From Polyangium spumosum (GTDB taxonomy: Bacteria; Myxococcota_A; Polyangia; Polyangiales; Polyangiaceae), in assembly GCF_009649845.1 (NCBI RefSeq), contig NZ_WJIE01000004.1, forward strand, positions 124,001 through 188,000: a stretch of DNA of 64,000 nucleotides, given 5' to 3'. Positions 15,698-23,531 of this stretch are shown piece by piece. A program made the position numbers and the translations under genes. Under the pieces are notes generated by a model. The model had not been told where the DNA came from and ran no database searches. It was given only the letters and a program-made list of their open reading frames with translations. Numbering within the stretch: position 1 is the first letter of the stretch; each line of letters opens with the position of its first letter.

Positions 15698-17866
15698 ATG
15701 CTTTCGACTTCCCGCCAATTTTCCGCCATTGTCGCGACGGCGCTGCTCCTGACGAGCGGGCACGCCGTGGCGCAGCCCGTCGCGCCCAAGCCGCCCCTGC
15801 CCCTCAAGACCGTGCGCCTCTACGAGTCGGGGGTCGGGTACTTCGAGCGATCGGGCCGCGTCGGCCGGGACGCCGGGCTCGCGTTGCCCGTGCCGGTCTC
15901 GCACCTCGACGACGCGCTGAAGACACTCGTGGTGCTGGGGACCGACGGGAAGACGAGCGTGGCGGGTATCGAGTTCGCGAGCAGCATCAGCGTGGAGAAG
16001 GGAAGGGCGCTCGCAGGTTTGCCCGAGGGATCGGGCGCGATCACGCACGCGAGCCTGCTGCGAAGCCTGAAGGGCGGCGGCATCGAGCTGCGCACGGCGC
16101 GCGAGGCGGTGAAGGGAAAACTCGTCGACGTGCTCGACCCGGACGACGGCGAGCCGGGCCCGTGTATGCCCGTGGCCGCGAGCGGAGCCGGGAAAAACCA
16201 GGGGGACGGCGCGCCGGCCCCGTGTGTGCCGCGAAAAGAGACGACGTTGCTCGTGTTGACCACGGAGGCCGAGATCCGGACGTTTTTCCTGTCCGACGTG
16301 GTCGGCGTCAAACCCACGGATCCCTCCCTCGCGGCGCGGCTCGGCGCGAGCGCGTCGGTGTCGTCGCCACAAGGCGCGTCGGCGCGCAGGGATCTGCGGG
16401 TGCTCGCGGAGAGCGCGTCCGACGTGACGATCGGCTACGTGGCGGAGGCGCCGGTGTGGCGCTCGACGTACCGGATGGTGCTGCGCGACAAGGAGCAACG
16501 CGGCACGCTGCAAGGCTGGGCGCTCGTGCACAACGACACCGACGAGGCGTGGCAGAAGGTCAAGATCGAGCTCGTCAACGGCCGCCCCGACTCGTTCCTC
16601 TATCCCCTCGCGGCCCCGCGTTACACGCGCCGCGAGCTCGTCCAGCCGAGCGAGCCACTCTCCACGATCCCGCAGCTCGTCCTGCAGACCGCGGACGCGA
16701 TGTGGAGCGAGATGATCGGCGACACGTTCGGCGTCGGCGGGCTCGGCCTCTCGGGGGTAGGTTATGGCGGCGGCGGGCGCGGGGAAGGGATCGGGCTCGG
16801 ATCGATCGGCACGATCGGGCACGGGAGCGGCACGGGAGCAGGCCGCGGCGGCCCGGATTCGAGCACGGTGCTCTCCGTGGGGGACCTCGCGCAGATCGCC
16901 GAGGCCGAGGGCGTGGAGGCGGGCGCGCTCTTCCGATACTCGATGCCCGCGCCGATCGATCTGCGGGCGCACGGCTCGGCGCTCGTTCCTTTCCTCCAGC
17001 AATCGATCTCGGCGCGGCGGATCGTGTGGTTCTCCCGCGCGGGCGAGGTGGGCAGGAGCGCGGCGCGAATCAAGAACGACACGAAGCAGACCTTGCCCGC
17101 GGGCCCCATCTCGTTCTTCGCAGACGGCGGCTTCGCAGGCGAGGCGCAGATCGATCGACTGAAGCCCACCGAGAGCCGGTTCATCGCGTTCGGCGAGGAC
17201 ATCGACGTCGAGATCACGGAGAACGGCCGGATGACCACGGACGAGGTGCAGCTCGTCGAGGTCCACGGCGATCACCTCGTCGAGCATTTCATCCGGCACC
17301 ACCGCAACGATTACACGATCGAGAACCGGAGCGGCGGAGCGCGGACGCTCTTCCTGAACCTCGACCTCGTACGCAACGCGACAGTGAGCGGCGCCGACGA
17401 GCTCGATTTTGATGTCACCTCGAACAAGCCACTCGTGGTCTTCGCGAGCGAGCCACGCTCGAAGAAGGTCCGACGTATCGAGGCCGACGAGGGGCTGTCG
17501 CGCCGAACGGCGATCGAGAAGCTCACGCCCGTATCCATCCGGGCAATCGCGGCAGCGCCAAAGCTGCCCGCAGCGCAACGAGCGGCACTCGAGGAGGCAG
17601 CCGCGCACCTCATGGACGCCGAGGCGCGCGAGAGCCTCTTGCCGAAGCGAAGGGCGGACCTCGACGAGCTCGTCCAGGATCTCTATCGGCTGCGAGGTTA
17701 CCTCGCCGCGACACGAGGGAAAAACGACGCGGAGAAATTCACGGCGCAGATCCTGGAGAAGGAGGCCCGGGTGAAGGAGCTGCGCACGCGGATCGCGGGC
17801 CTCGGGACCGAGGTGGAGGGGTATCGCGCGCGGTCGCGGGCGGCGCTCGGGAAGCTGCGGAAATGA
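15698..17866 (+). CDS. DUF4139-family exported protein
   Basis: A 722-residue protein with a Sec signal (MLSTSRQFSAIVATALLLTS, cleavage near VAQ). The region 'LKTVRLYESGVGYFERSGRV' opens the N-terminal DUF4140-like part. The DUF4139 hallmark is visible in 'APVWRSTYRMVL' and 'LQGWALVHNDTDEAWQKVKI' (about residues 249-289). A glycine-rich insertion lies near residues 345-385 ('GLGLSGVGYGGGGRGEGIGL'), as seen in myxobacterial members. The C-terminal 120 residues are helical and charged, probably coiled coil ('KEARVKELRTRIAGLGTEVE'). The family is widespread and exported, sometimes called mucoidy-inhibitor A-like, with no agreed biochemical role. It ends one base before the convergent 2H-like gene. 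Confidence 0.85.
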   Translation: MLSTSRQFSAIVATALLLTSGHAVAQPVAPKPPLPLKTVRLYESGVGYFERSGRVGRDAGLALPVPVSHLDDALKTLVVLGTDGKTSVAGIEFASSISVEKGRALAGLPEGSGAITHASLLRSLKGGGIELRTAREAVKGKLVDVLDPDDGEPGPCMPVAASGAGKNQGDGAPAPCVPRKETTLLVLTTEAEIRTFFLSDVVGVKPTDPSLAARLGASASVSSPQGASARRDLRVLAESASDVTIGYVAEAPVWRSTYRMVLRDKEQRGTLQGWALVHNDTDEAWQKVKIELVNGRPDSFLYPLAAPRYTRRELVQPSEPLSTIPQLVLQTADAMWSEMIGDTFGVGGLGLSGVGYGGGGRGEGIGLGSIGTIGHGSGTGAGRGGPDSSTVLSVGDLAQIAEAEGVEAGALFRYSMPAPIDLRAHGSALVPFLQQSISARRIVWFSRAGEVGRSAARIKNDTKQTLPAGPISFFADGGFAGEAQIDRLKPTESRFIAFGEDIDVEITENGRMTTDEVQLVEVHGDHLVEHFIRHHRNDYTIENRSGGARTLFLNLDLVRNATVSGADELDFDVTSNKPLVVFASEPRSKKVRRIEADEGLSRRTAIEKLTPVSIRAIAAAPKLPAAQRAALEEAAAHLMDAEARESLLPKRRADLDELVQDLYRLRGYLAATRGKNDAEKFTAQILEKEARVKELRTRIAGLGTEVEGYRARSRAALGKLRK

Positions 17867-17867
17867 A

Positions 17868-18314
17868 TCACGCGCCGAGGGGCTCGTCCCGGCTCGACGC
17901 CCACGTGTGCTCGAGCCGCGCGAGGAGCAGGGGCCCTCGGATCCGCTCGAACCCCGCGCAGAGCAGGTCGTTCGCCGTGGCCGGCTCGGTGAGCCCGTCC
18001 GTGGCGACGGTCACGTGCGGAATGGCATTCTCGGTAAAACCCCTCTCGACGAGCGTGCCGTCCGCGAGGAGGAGGCCCACGACGACGGCCTCGACGCCGC
18101 CGTCCTGCCGACGCGCGTAGCCCGTGACCTCGAGGGTGAAGGCGCGGCCGAGGTCGCTCTCGGTGAAGGGAGGCGGGAGGTCGGCCGGGTCCTTCGTGCC
18201 ATACCGGACGGTGCAATGGTGGGCGATCGGGCGGGGCAAGGTGCAGAAGCGCCGCCGGAGGATCTCGGCAGAGGACGGATCGAGGATGAGCGCGAAATAC
18301 CCGTCGGGGTGCAT
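17868..18314 (-). CDS. Small 2H-phosphoesterase-like protein
   Basis: A 148-residue cytoplasmic protein. It has two His-x-Thr-Val motifs 67 residues apart: 'HHCTVRYG' (His33, Thr35) and 'PHVTVATDG' (His100, Thr102). This paired HxTx pattern and spacing define the 2H phosphoesterase fold (RNA 2',3'-cyclic phosphodiesterases and 2'-5' RNA ligase-like enzymes). The alternating strand pattern around each motif also fits. The ATG at 18314 places the first strand ('GYFALILD') at the N-terminus as usual. It is the third gene of a minus-strand series after the ECF sigma factor and its coupled partner (26-base gap). A role in RNA-end or cyclic-nucleotide processing is an inference from the motif pair. 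Confidence 0.68.
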   Translation of the reverse strand: MHPDGYFALILDPSSAEILRRRFCTLPRPIAHHCTVRYGTKDPADLPPPFTESDLGRAFTLEVTGYARRQDGGVEAVVVGLLLADGTLVERGFTENAIPHVTVATDGLTEPATANDLLCAGFERIRGPLLLARLEHTWASSRDEPLGA

Positions 18315-18340
18315 GGTCCGAGGAGAGTAGGGGAAAAAAA

Positions 18341-18886
18341 CTAACGCCCGCTGCGGAGCCTGTCCAGAAGGACGCAGGCGAGGCGGCGGAGCTTTTGCCA
18401 CAAGGAGGGAGGGACGGGGGCGGAGGCGTCGAGCGGCGCGGGTGGCCGCGGCTCGGCCGTGTCCGCGGCCCAGGCGACGAGGTTGTCCCGCAACGCCGCG
18501 GGCGCGGTCGTTTCCTCGGGCGCGAGCGCTTCGAGGACGGCGTCGATCTCTGGGGCGTGTGCATCGGCCGTGTCGTCTGCCCAGGCGACGAGCCTCTCGC
18601 GTAGCGCATCCGGCGCGCGCCCGTCGGGTTCGGGCGCGAGGGCCGAGAGCACCGAACGCAGGATGGGATCGGAGGTCGATTCCGGCGCGCTCGGGGCGCT
18701 CGGGGCGCGCGTGGGCAGCACGAACGGCACGGGCATCGGGCGCGGCGGACGTGCCTTCGGGCCCGCCTTGGCTGCGGCCTCGGGGACGTCGTTGCGCGGG
18801 CGGACGAAGAGCGTGATGAGCTTCGCGAACCCCTTCTTGGGCGCGGGCGCCGTGGCCTCCCGCTTCCTCGCTTGCGAGCGCTTCAT
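18341..18886 (-). CDS. Sigma-coupled protein with a duplicated motif, unknown function
   Basis: A 181-residue protein that begins inside the sigma-factor stop (ATGA, 18886-18883), so it is translationally coupled to it. The N-terminus is basic and Ala/Pro-rich. Two tandem copies of a roughly 34-residue acidic unit follow at residues 73-108 and 112-145. Both contain 'ALAPE', then 'ALRERLVAWADDTA' or 'ALRDNLVAWAADTA'. A basic C-terminal helix ends the protein ('LWQKLRRLACVLLDRLRSGR'). There is no transmembrane segment and no zinc-finger HxxxCxxC motif, so it is not a classical ECF anti-sigma factor. Position and coupling suggest it modulates the sigma factor. I do not recognise the family. Confidence 0.68.
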   Translation of the reverse strand: MKRSQARKREATAPAPKKGFAKLITLFVRPRNDVPEAAAKAGPKARPPRPMPVPFVLPTRAPSAPSAPESTSDPILRSVLSALAPEPDGRAPDALRERLVAWADDTADAHAPEIDAVLEALAPEETTAPAALRDNLVAWAADTAEPRPPAPLDASAPVPPSLWQKLRRLACVLLDRLRSGR

Positions 18887-19506
18887 ACCTCGCTCCCGGA
18901 CAGGTCGCCTTCGCCCTGCTCGGGCCTCGGCGCGAGGGCGGCGAACGCGAAGCCGAGCTTGAGCTGCATCTTCTCGATCAGGCGGGAGATCCGCGATTTC
19001 ACGGTGCCGAGCGGGATGGAGAGCGTGTGCGCGATGTCCTGGTAGCTGAGCCCCTCGCGGAAACGGAGCAGGAGGAGCGCGCGGTCGGTCTCGTTCAGGT
19101 CCTTCACCACGCCGTTCACGCGCTCGGCGCGTTGTTTTTGCTCGATACGGGAGATGGGATCGGCGCTCGCGGGCTCCGTGGCGTCGTCGCCGGAGGCCTG
19201 CTCTTCGAATACCTGGCGGTCGCGCTCGCGCCTGCGCCTTGCGTCGATCGCCTTGCGCACCGCGATCTTGACGACCCAGGCTTGCTTGTCCTCGAGCGAC
19301 GCGTCGTACCGGCGCTTGCGTACCGCCACGAGGATCGACACGAACGCCTCCTGGGTCGCGTCGTCGATGTCCGGGCCTGCGCGGAGGACGCCATGGACCC
19401 ACCCGTAGATGAAATCCACGAGCGTGCCCGCCGCCACCCTCTCGCCGCGCGCCGCCGCCTCCAGCAGCTCGACGGTGATGCGGTTCGTCGTTTGTCGCTT
19501 CATCAT
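18883..19506 (-). CDS. ECF-type RNA polymerase sigma factor
   Basis: A 207-residue sigma-70-family (ECF/group 4) factor. Region 2 is seen at about residues 20-90 ('FIYGWVHGVLRAGPDIDDAT', 'QEAFVSILVAVRKRRYDASL', 'AWVVKIAVRKAIDARRRRER'). Region 4 lies near residues 130-185 ('LNETDRALLLLRFREGLSYQ' then 'LSIPLGTVKSRISRLIEKMQ'), with the helix-turn-helix typical of the family. An acidic tail of about 20 residues follows. The start has two adjacent ATGs (19506 and 19503). The next gene overlaps by four bases, and the divergent neighbour is a lipoprotein with toxin-like architecture. No anti-sigma factor of known type is adjacent. Confidence 0.9.
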   Translation of the reverse strand: MMKRQTTNRITVELLEAAARGERVAAGTLVDFIYGWVHGVLRAGPDIDDATQEAFVSILVAVRKRRYDASLEDKQAWVVKIAVRKAIDARRRRERDRQVFEEQASGDDATEPASADPISRIEQKQRAERVNGVVKDLNETDRALLLLRFREGLSYQDIAHTLSIPLGTVKSRISRLIEKMQLKLGFAFAALAPRPEQGEGDLSGSEV

Positions 19507-19643
19507 GAAACGTCTCGGCGTACCACGGACGAGGGTGGCGGATGGTTCCCTCGTTCGTGCGGTGAGACGTGCGAGCCGATTCGAAAGCGGCGTGACACGC
19601 GGTCGCGTTGACAGGCGCTTGGTGTTTCTGCTCCCATCCAGAA

Positions 19644-20375
19644 ATGAGACGTCCGCCTTGGCGCCCCCTCCTCTCCCTGGGCCTCCTCGGTTGCCTGACG
19701 CTCTCGCTCCTGCCCCTTGGCTGCTCGTCGGCCACGATCTACCGCCCTACCGCGCCCGACGACCGCCCGCGCGTGCCTGAATCCACCGCGGAGCGGCTGA
19801 GGGAATGCGTGGATGAGCTCCGCGGCACGATCAAACCCGGACACTACACGCTGGACGCTTCGGTGAAGGTCGACCAGGAAGGGCGCGTGGTGGAGGTGGA
19901 GACGACGGGCCAGCCCAATCCGGACGTGGGCATTTGCATGCGGATTGCCCTGCGAGGGATGACGCTGCCCGCGGATGTCCTCGAACGGCGCATGCTGCGA
20001 ACGTCCGCGTCGGCGGACGGGCGGGCATTGCCGGATCGGGGGGCGATCGGGGAGGTGGTGACCGTCGTCGTGGTCGTCACGGTCGTGTTCACCGAGGTCA
20101 TCATCGAAGCCTTCGCGATCACGGTCGGCGTGGCGGTCACGGCGACGGTCGCGGCGGGGGCGGCGGAGGCGATTCGGAAGAGGAAGGACCCGGGCGTCGC
20201 GAACTGTCGAAAGCGGCTAAATGACTGCCTGGACAGCAATAAGGGCAGCGAACCGGGGAACAACTACAATACAACGCTATGCCCGACGTGTTTCGATCGG
20301 TGTATGGGCAGCGTCGACAAGAAGTGGCCTGAGCGGCTCGACACAGGGCAATCCTGCATCTATCCGGGATTTTGA
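19644..20375 (+). CDS. Lipoprotein with Val-rich segment and cysteine-rich C-terminus, candidate transferred toxin
   Basis: A 243-residue lipoprotein (ATG 19644) with lipobox PLGC. Residues 40-125 hold an AgmX/TonB-C-like region ('YTLDASVKVDQEGRVVEVET', 'VGICMRIALRGMTLP'). A long Val/Ala/Thr-rich hydrophobic stretch follows ('GEVVTVVVVVTVVFTEVIIE' onward, about residues 133-175). The final 60 residues are a compact cysteine module ('CRKRLNDCLDSNKG', 'LCPTCFDRCMGS'). That last part is compositionally different: by hand count about 52% G+C over 20221-20400, against 67% over 20041-20100. A lipoprotein body, a hydrophobic segment and a foreign-looking C-terminal domain fit a modular toxin such as SitA. 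The downstream gene is the candidate immunity partner. Function inferred, not shown. Confidence 0.66.
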   Translation: MRRPPWRPLLSLGLLGCLTLSLLPLGCSSATIYRPTAPDDRPRVPESTAERLRECVDELRGTIKPGHYTLDASVKVDQEGRVVEVETTGQPNPDVGICMRIALRGMTLPADVLERRMLRTSASADGRALPDRGAIGEVVTVVVVVTVVFTEVIIEAFAITVGVAVTATVAAGAAEAIRKRKDPGVANCRKRLNDCLDSNKGSEPGNNYNTTLCPTCFDRCMGSVDKKWPERLDTGQSCIYPGF

Positions 20376-20383
20376 GTGTGAAT

Positions 20384-21484
20384 ATGAAGGACGAAAGAAA
20401 TTGGGACGCAAAGGCGTTCGCCAAGGCGTGCGGCGCTCTCTTGGTCAAGTCGCTGGAACCAAGCCGGAGCTTCGCCGAGGGCGCCCGTGACTTCCGCAAG
20501 CTCGAGGCGGAGTTCCTGGCGCGCGTGGGCGACGACGAGATCGCGGTGCGTGAGATCCCGCGACGCATCGCTGAGTACATCTTGTCGCTCGTCCAAGACA
20601 AGCGTCCTCCCTTCGAGGTTTGCCGCGAGGCGTGGAACGATATGGTTCGGCTCGGCTTCTCGCACATCGACGTCGAGTGCATGAAGTCCTGGCAGTACGC
20701 GGAGTGCTGCGCGTACGACGAGCGGCCCGACGAGGGGCTCGTGGTGCTCGTGCCGCTCATGGCCAAGCTCGAACAGCGGCTCGAGGAAGCGAGGGGAACG
20801 GAGACGAAGGCGGAATATCCCGCGGACTATTACGAATCCTGGATCGAGCGTCTGGGAATCCGCCGGGACGCACTCGAGGCCCAAAAACGCGGCGAGGTCG
20901 TCTCATGGCTGGAGACCCGCCGCGAGGACGAGGCAGCCCCCCCGATCACCCCCGAAGAAGAGCAGGCCGACGCGCTGCTCGACGAGTTCTTGAAAGCGCG
21001 CCGTGCCGTCTTCAAGACCTATGGCAAAACGCGCGATCGGAGCTTCGCCGACGTCGCGGCCGATTACCGACGGGTCGAGGCGGAGTTCGTGGCGCGCGCG
21101 GGCGAAGGCGAGGCGTTCGAGGCGTGTGTGCTCGAGATGAGGGCATGGACCGCGGAGGCGATCCTCATGGCAGCCTGTTCGCTCCGCGCGCCCTTCCAGG
21201 CCTGCCGAGACGCCTGGGACGAGTTCGTCCGCGTGGGCCAGGACAAGAGCTGGATGTATCCAGATATGTACGTGAAGACCTGCCTCGTGAACAACGAGCC
21301 CGACGCGGGGCTCGCCGTGGTCGAGCCGTGGATCGCCGAGATCGAAGCCAAGCTCCAAGCGAGCAAGGAGCCCTTGCGGCCCCCGGGGGAGACCAGCGTG
21401 GAGCTCGAGCGCCAGCTCGAAGAGCTCCTCGAGCTCCGGGACAAGCTCGTGGCCAATCGAAGGGGCGGAGAGCCGGCGACTTGA
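20384..21484 (+). CDS. Internally duplicated cytoplasmic protein, candidate immunity partner
   Basis: A 366-residue soluble helical protein starting at ATG 20384, nine bases after the lipoprotein stop; a TTG at 20372 would overlap that stop. It consists of two homologous halves. Residues 29-137 and 220-328 share 'FRKLEAEFLARVG'/'YRRVEAEFVARAG', 'PPFEVCREAWNDMVRLG'/'APFQACRDAWDEFVRVG' and 'ERPDEGLVVLVPLMAKLEQR'/'NEPDAGLAVVEPWIAEIEAK'. Each half ends in a charged coiled-coil-like helix. No catalytic motif or export signal is visible. Duplication of a small domain is common among immunity proteins of polymorphic toxin loci, and position supports that role, but the family is unknown to me. Confidence 0.65.
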   Translation: MKDERNWDAKAFAKACGALLVKSLEPSRSFAEGARDFRKLEAEFLARVGDDEIAVREIPRRIAEYILSLVQDKRPPFEVCREAWNDMVRLGFSHIDVECMKSWQYAECCAYDERPDEGLVVLVPLMAKLEQRLEEARGTETKAEYPADYYESWIERLGIRRDALEAQKRGEVVSWLETRREDEAAPPITPEEEQADALLDEFLKARRAVFKTYGKTRDRSFADVAADYRRVEAEFVARAGEGEAFEACVLEMRAWTAEAILMAACSLRAPFQACRDAWDEFVRVGQDKSWMYPDMYVKTCLVNNEPDAGLAVVEPWIAEIEAKLQASKEPLRPPGETSVELERQLEELLELRDKLVANRRGGEPAT

Positions 21485-21981
21485 GGGGCGCGACAAGGCC
21501 CGGCGGATCTCGGTCGGTGTGTAACCATCATCACGGCCGACGCGCCTGAAGGTCACCTGCACACGACCCGAAGGTCTCGTGCGCACGACCCGAAGGTCTC
21601 GCGCGACCGTCTCGAAGCCTCGCCCACACGCCTCGAAGGTGAGTGAACGAACCTCAAGGTCTCGCGCGCACGACCCGAAGGTCTCGTGCGCACGACCCGA
21701 AGGTCTCGTGCGACCGTCTCGAAGTCTCGCCCACACGTCTCGAAGGTGAGTGAGCGAACCCCGAAGGTCTCGCGCGATCGACCCGAAGGTCTCGCGCGAT
21801 CGACCCGAAGTCTCGCCCGATCGCCCCGAAGTCTCGCCCGCCCGCCTCGCAGTCGCGCGCAGGCGCCTCCCACCCTGGCGGCCGCCAGGCGGTTTTCCGC
21901 GCCGCCACCCCCGCGTTCCCACAAAACGCCGCGTTTCCCCCTTCCTCGGCCCCGGCACGGCGCTCGCAAAACGGGCGGGCC
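21485..21981. other. Intergenic region dominated by a minisatellite
   Basis: This 497-base gap runs from the duplicated candidate immunity gene to comM. Positions 21545-21865 are the tandem array described separately. The remaining 116 bases before comM are C-rich, and I see no clear promoter in them. Confidence 0.55.
21545..21865. repeat. Minisatellite of about 15 units of 20-23 bp with 107-bp higher-order period
   Basis: Units cluster around the core CCCGAAGGTCTCGTGCG, with variants of 20, 21, 22 and 23 bp. A block of five units (22+22+21+20+22 = 107 bp) starting at 21566 recurs at 21673 with the same order of unit lengths except for a 23-bp last unit, and with few changes, so the array grew partly by duplicating a five-unit block. 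Two units contain the perfect 12-bp palindrome TCGTGCGCACGA (21577-21588 and 21684-21695). Unit lengths that are not multiples of three argue against coding. The array begins 60 bases after the candidate immunity gene and ends about 115 bases before comM. Confidence 0.88.
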
Positions 21982-23526
21982 ATGCAGGCGACCGCGCTGA
22001 CCTTCATCCTCGTCGGCCTCGACGCGTTCCCCGTGCGCGTCGAGGTCGACTCCGGCCGCGGCCCCGCGGCCTTTCAGCTCGTCGGGCTCGCCGAGGCGAG
22101 CGTGCGCGAGAGCCGGGTGCGCGTGCGATCGGCGCTCCTGCAGATCGGCGTCGCCCTCGACGAGCACGTGATCACCGTGAACCTCGCGCCCGCCGATCTA
22201 CGCAAGAGCGGCGGCGCCTTCGATCTGGCGATCGCCATGGCGGTGCTCGGCGCGCTCGGCAAGGTGCCCGCGGCGTCGCTGCGTGGGCTCGCGTTCCTCG
22301 GCGAGCTCTCGCTCACGGGCGCGATCCGGCCCGTACGTGGCGTCTTGCCGGCGCTCCGGGGCGCGGCGACGCGGGGGCTCGGTCGCGCCGTCGTCCCGCG
22401 GCACAACGGCGCCGAGGCGGCGAGCGTGCCAGGCATCGAGGTCCGCACGGCCGAGCACCTCGGCGACGTGGTGTCGGCGCTCGCGGGTGAGGGCGAGCTC
22501 TCCGCGGCAGGCCCGCGCCCGACGCTCTCGAATGTCCTCGCGGACGACGTCGTGGACCTCGCGGAGGTGCGGGGGCAACACGCGGCCCGGCGCGCGCTGG
22601 AGATCGCCGCGGCCGGCGGGCACAACCTCCTGATGATGGGCCCGCCGGGCGCGGGCAAGACCATGCTGGCGCGGCGATTGCCGACGATCTTGCCGCCGCT
22701 CTCGTACGAGGAGGCGCTCGAGGTGACGGCGCTCCATTCGGTCGCCGGCCTCTTGCAGTCGGATCGTGGCCTCACGCAGGCGCGGCCGTTTCGCGCGCCG
22801 CACCACACGGTGAGCCCCGCGGGCCTCGTGGGCGGGGGCGAGCCGATCCGGCCGGGCGAGGTCTCGCTCGCGCACCACGGCTGCCTCTTCCTCGACGAAT
22901 TGCTGGAGTTCAAGCGCAGCGCGCTCGAGGTGCTGCGGCAGCCGCTCGAGGACGGGATCGTCACGATCTGCCGCGCGCAGAGCCGGGTGACGTTCCCGGC
23001 GAGGCCACTCGTCGTCGCCGCGGTGAACCCTTGCCCGTGCGGGTATCACGGGGACGACAAGCGCCCGTGCGCCTGCTCGGCCGAGCGCGTGCGCGTGTAC
23101 CGGGCGCGTCTCTCCGGGCCGCTGCTCGATCGGCTCGACCTGCAGGTGCCGCTGCCGCCCGTGGACGTCTCGCACCTCGGGAGCAAGGAGCGCGGGGAGG
23201 CGAGCGCGGAGGTGCGGCGGCGCGTGATGGCGGCGCGCGAGGTGCAGGTCGCGCGGCGGGCGGCGGGCGAGGTGAGTGTCGCGACGAACGCCGAGCTCGG
23301 GCCGCGGGACGTCGATCGGGTGGCGACGCCGGACGAGGCGGGCCTCTTGATCCTCGGGCGAGCGGTGGAGCGGCTGGGCCTCTCGGCGCGGGCGTACGGC
23401 AAGGTGCTGCGCGTGGCGCGGACGATCGCGGACCTCGACGGCGGCGGGGCCGTGCGGGCGAGCCACGTGGCGGAGGCGATCCAGGCGCGGCTCCTGGATC
23501 GTGGCGCCCTCTGGCGCGCGCGCTGA
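21982..23526 (+). CDS. comM: YifB/ComM family Mg-chelatase-like AAA+ ATPase
   Basis: A 514-residue protein of full family length. The N-terminal ChlI-like domain is residues 20-145 ('VEVDSGRGPAAFQLVGLAEA', 'VTVNLAPADLRKSGGAFDLA' region). The AAA+ core has Walker A 'GPPGAGKTML' near residue 220, Walker B 'GCLFLDELLEF' and the family-specific 'NPCPCGYHGDD' with 'CACSAERVRVYRARLSGPLL'. The C-terminal Mg_chelatase_C region ends 'VAEAIQARLLDRGALW'. In naturally transformable bacteria ComM is a hexameric branch-migration helicase that extends RecA-made recombination joints. Here it lies directly upstream of recA, 74 bases away, and of ssb, consistent with that role. Confidence 0.93.
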   Translation: MQATALTFILVGLDAFPVRVEVDSGRGPAAFQLVGLAEASVRESRVRVRSALLQIGVALDEHVITVNLAPADLRKSGGAFDLAIAMAVLGALGKVPAASLRGLAFLGELSLTGAIRPVRGVLPALRGAATRGLGRAVVPRHNGAEAASVPGIEVRTAEHLGDVVSALAGEGELSAAGPRPTLSNVLADDVVDLAEVRGQHAARRALEIAAAGGHNLLMMGPPGAGKTMLARRLPTILPPLSYEEALEVTALHSVAGLLQSDRGLTQARPFRAPHHTVSPAGLVGGGEPIRPGEVSLAHHGCLFLDELLEFKRSALEVLRQPLEDGIVTICRAQSRVTFPARPLVVAAVNPCPCGYHGDDKRPCACSAERVRVYRARLSGPLLDRLDLQVPLPPVDVSHLGSKERGEASAEVRRRVMAAREVQVARRAAGEVSVATNAELGPRDVDRVATPDEAGLLILGRAVERLGLSARAYGKVLRVARTIADLDGGGAVRASHVAEAIQARLLDRGALWRAR

Positions 23527-23531
23527 ACAGG

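Noticed and set aside
18883-19735. Longer fusion of the sigma-factor region with the following gene in one frame
   Set aside because: The stop at 18883-18885 and the ATGA junction show two genes. The fused frame reads the sigma factor in the wrong frame.
23522-23528. SOS box (LexA site) in front of recA
   Set aside because: GCTGAAC overlapping the comM stop matches only the GTTCAGC core of the Myxococcus-type LexA consensus as I recall it; the other half does not fit.
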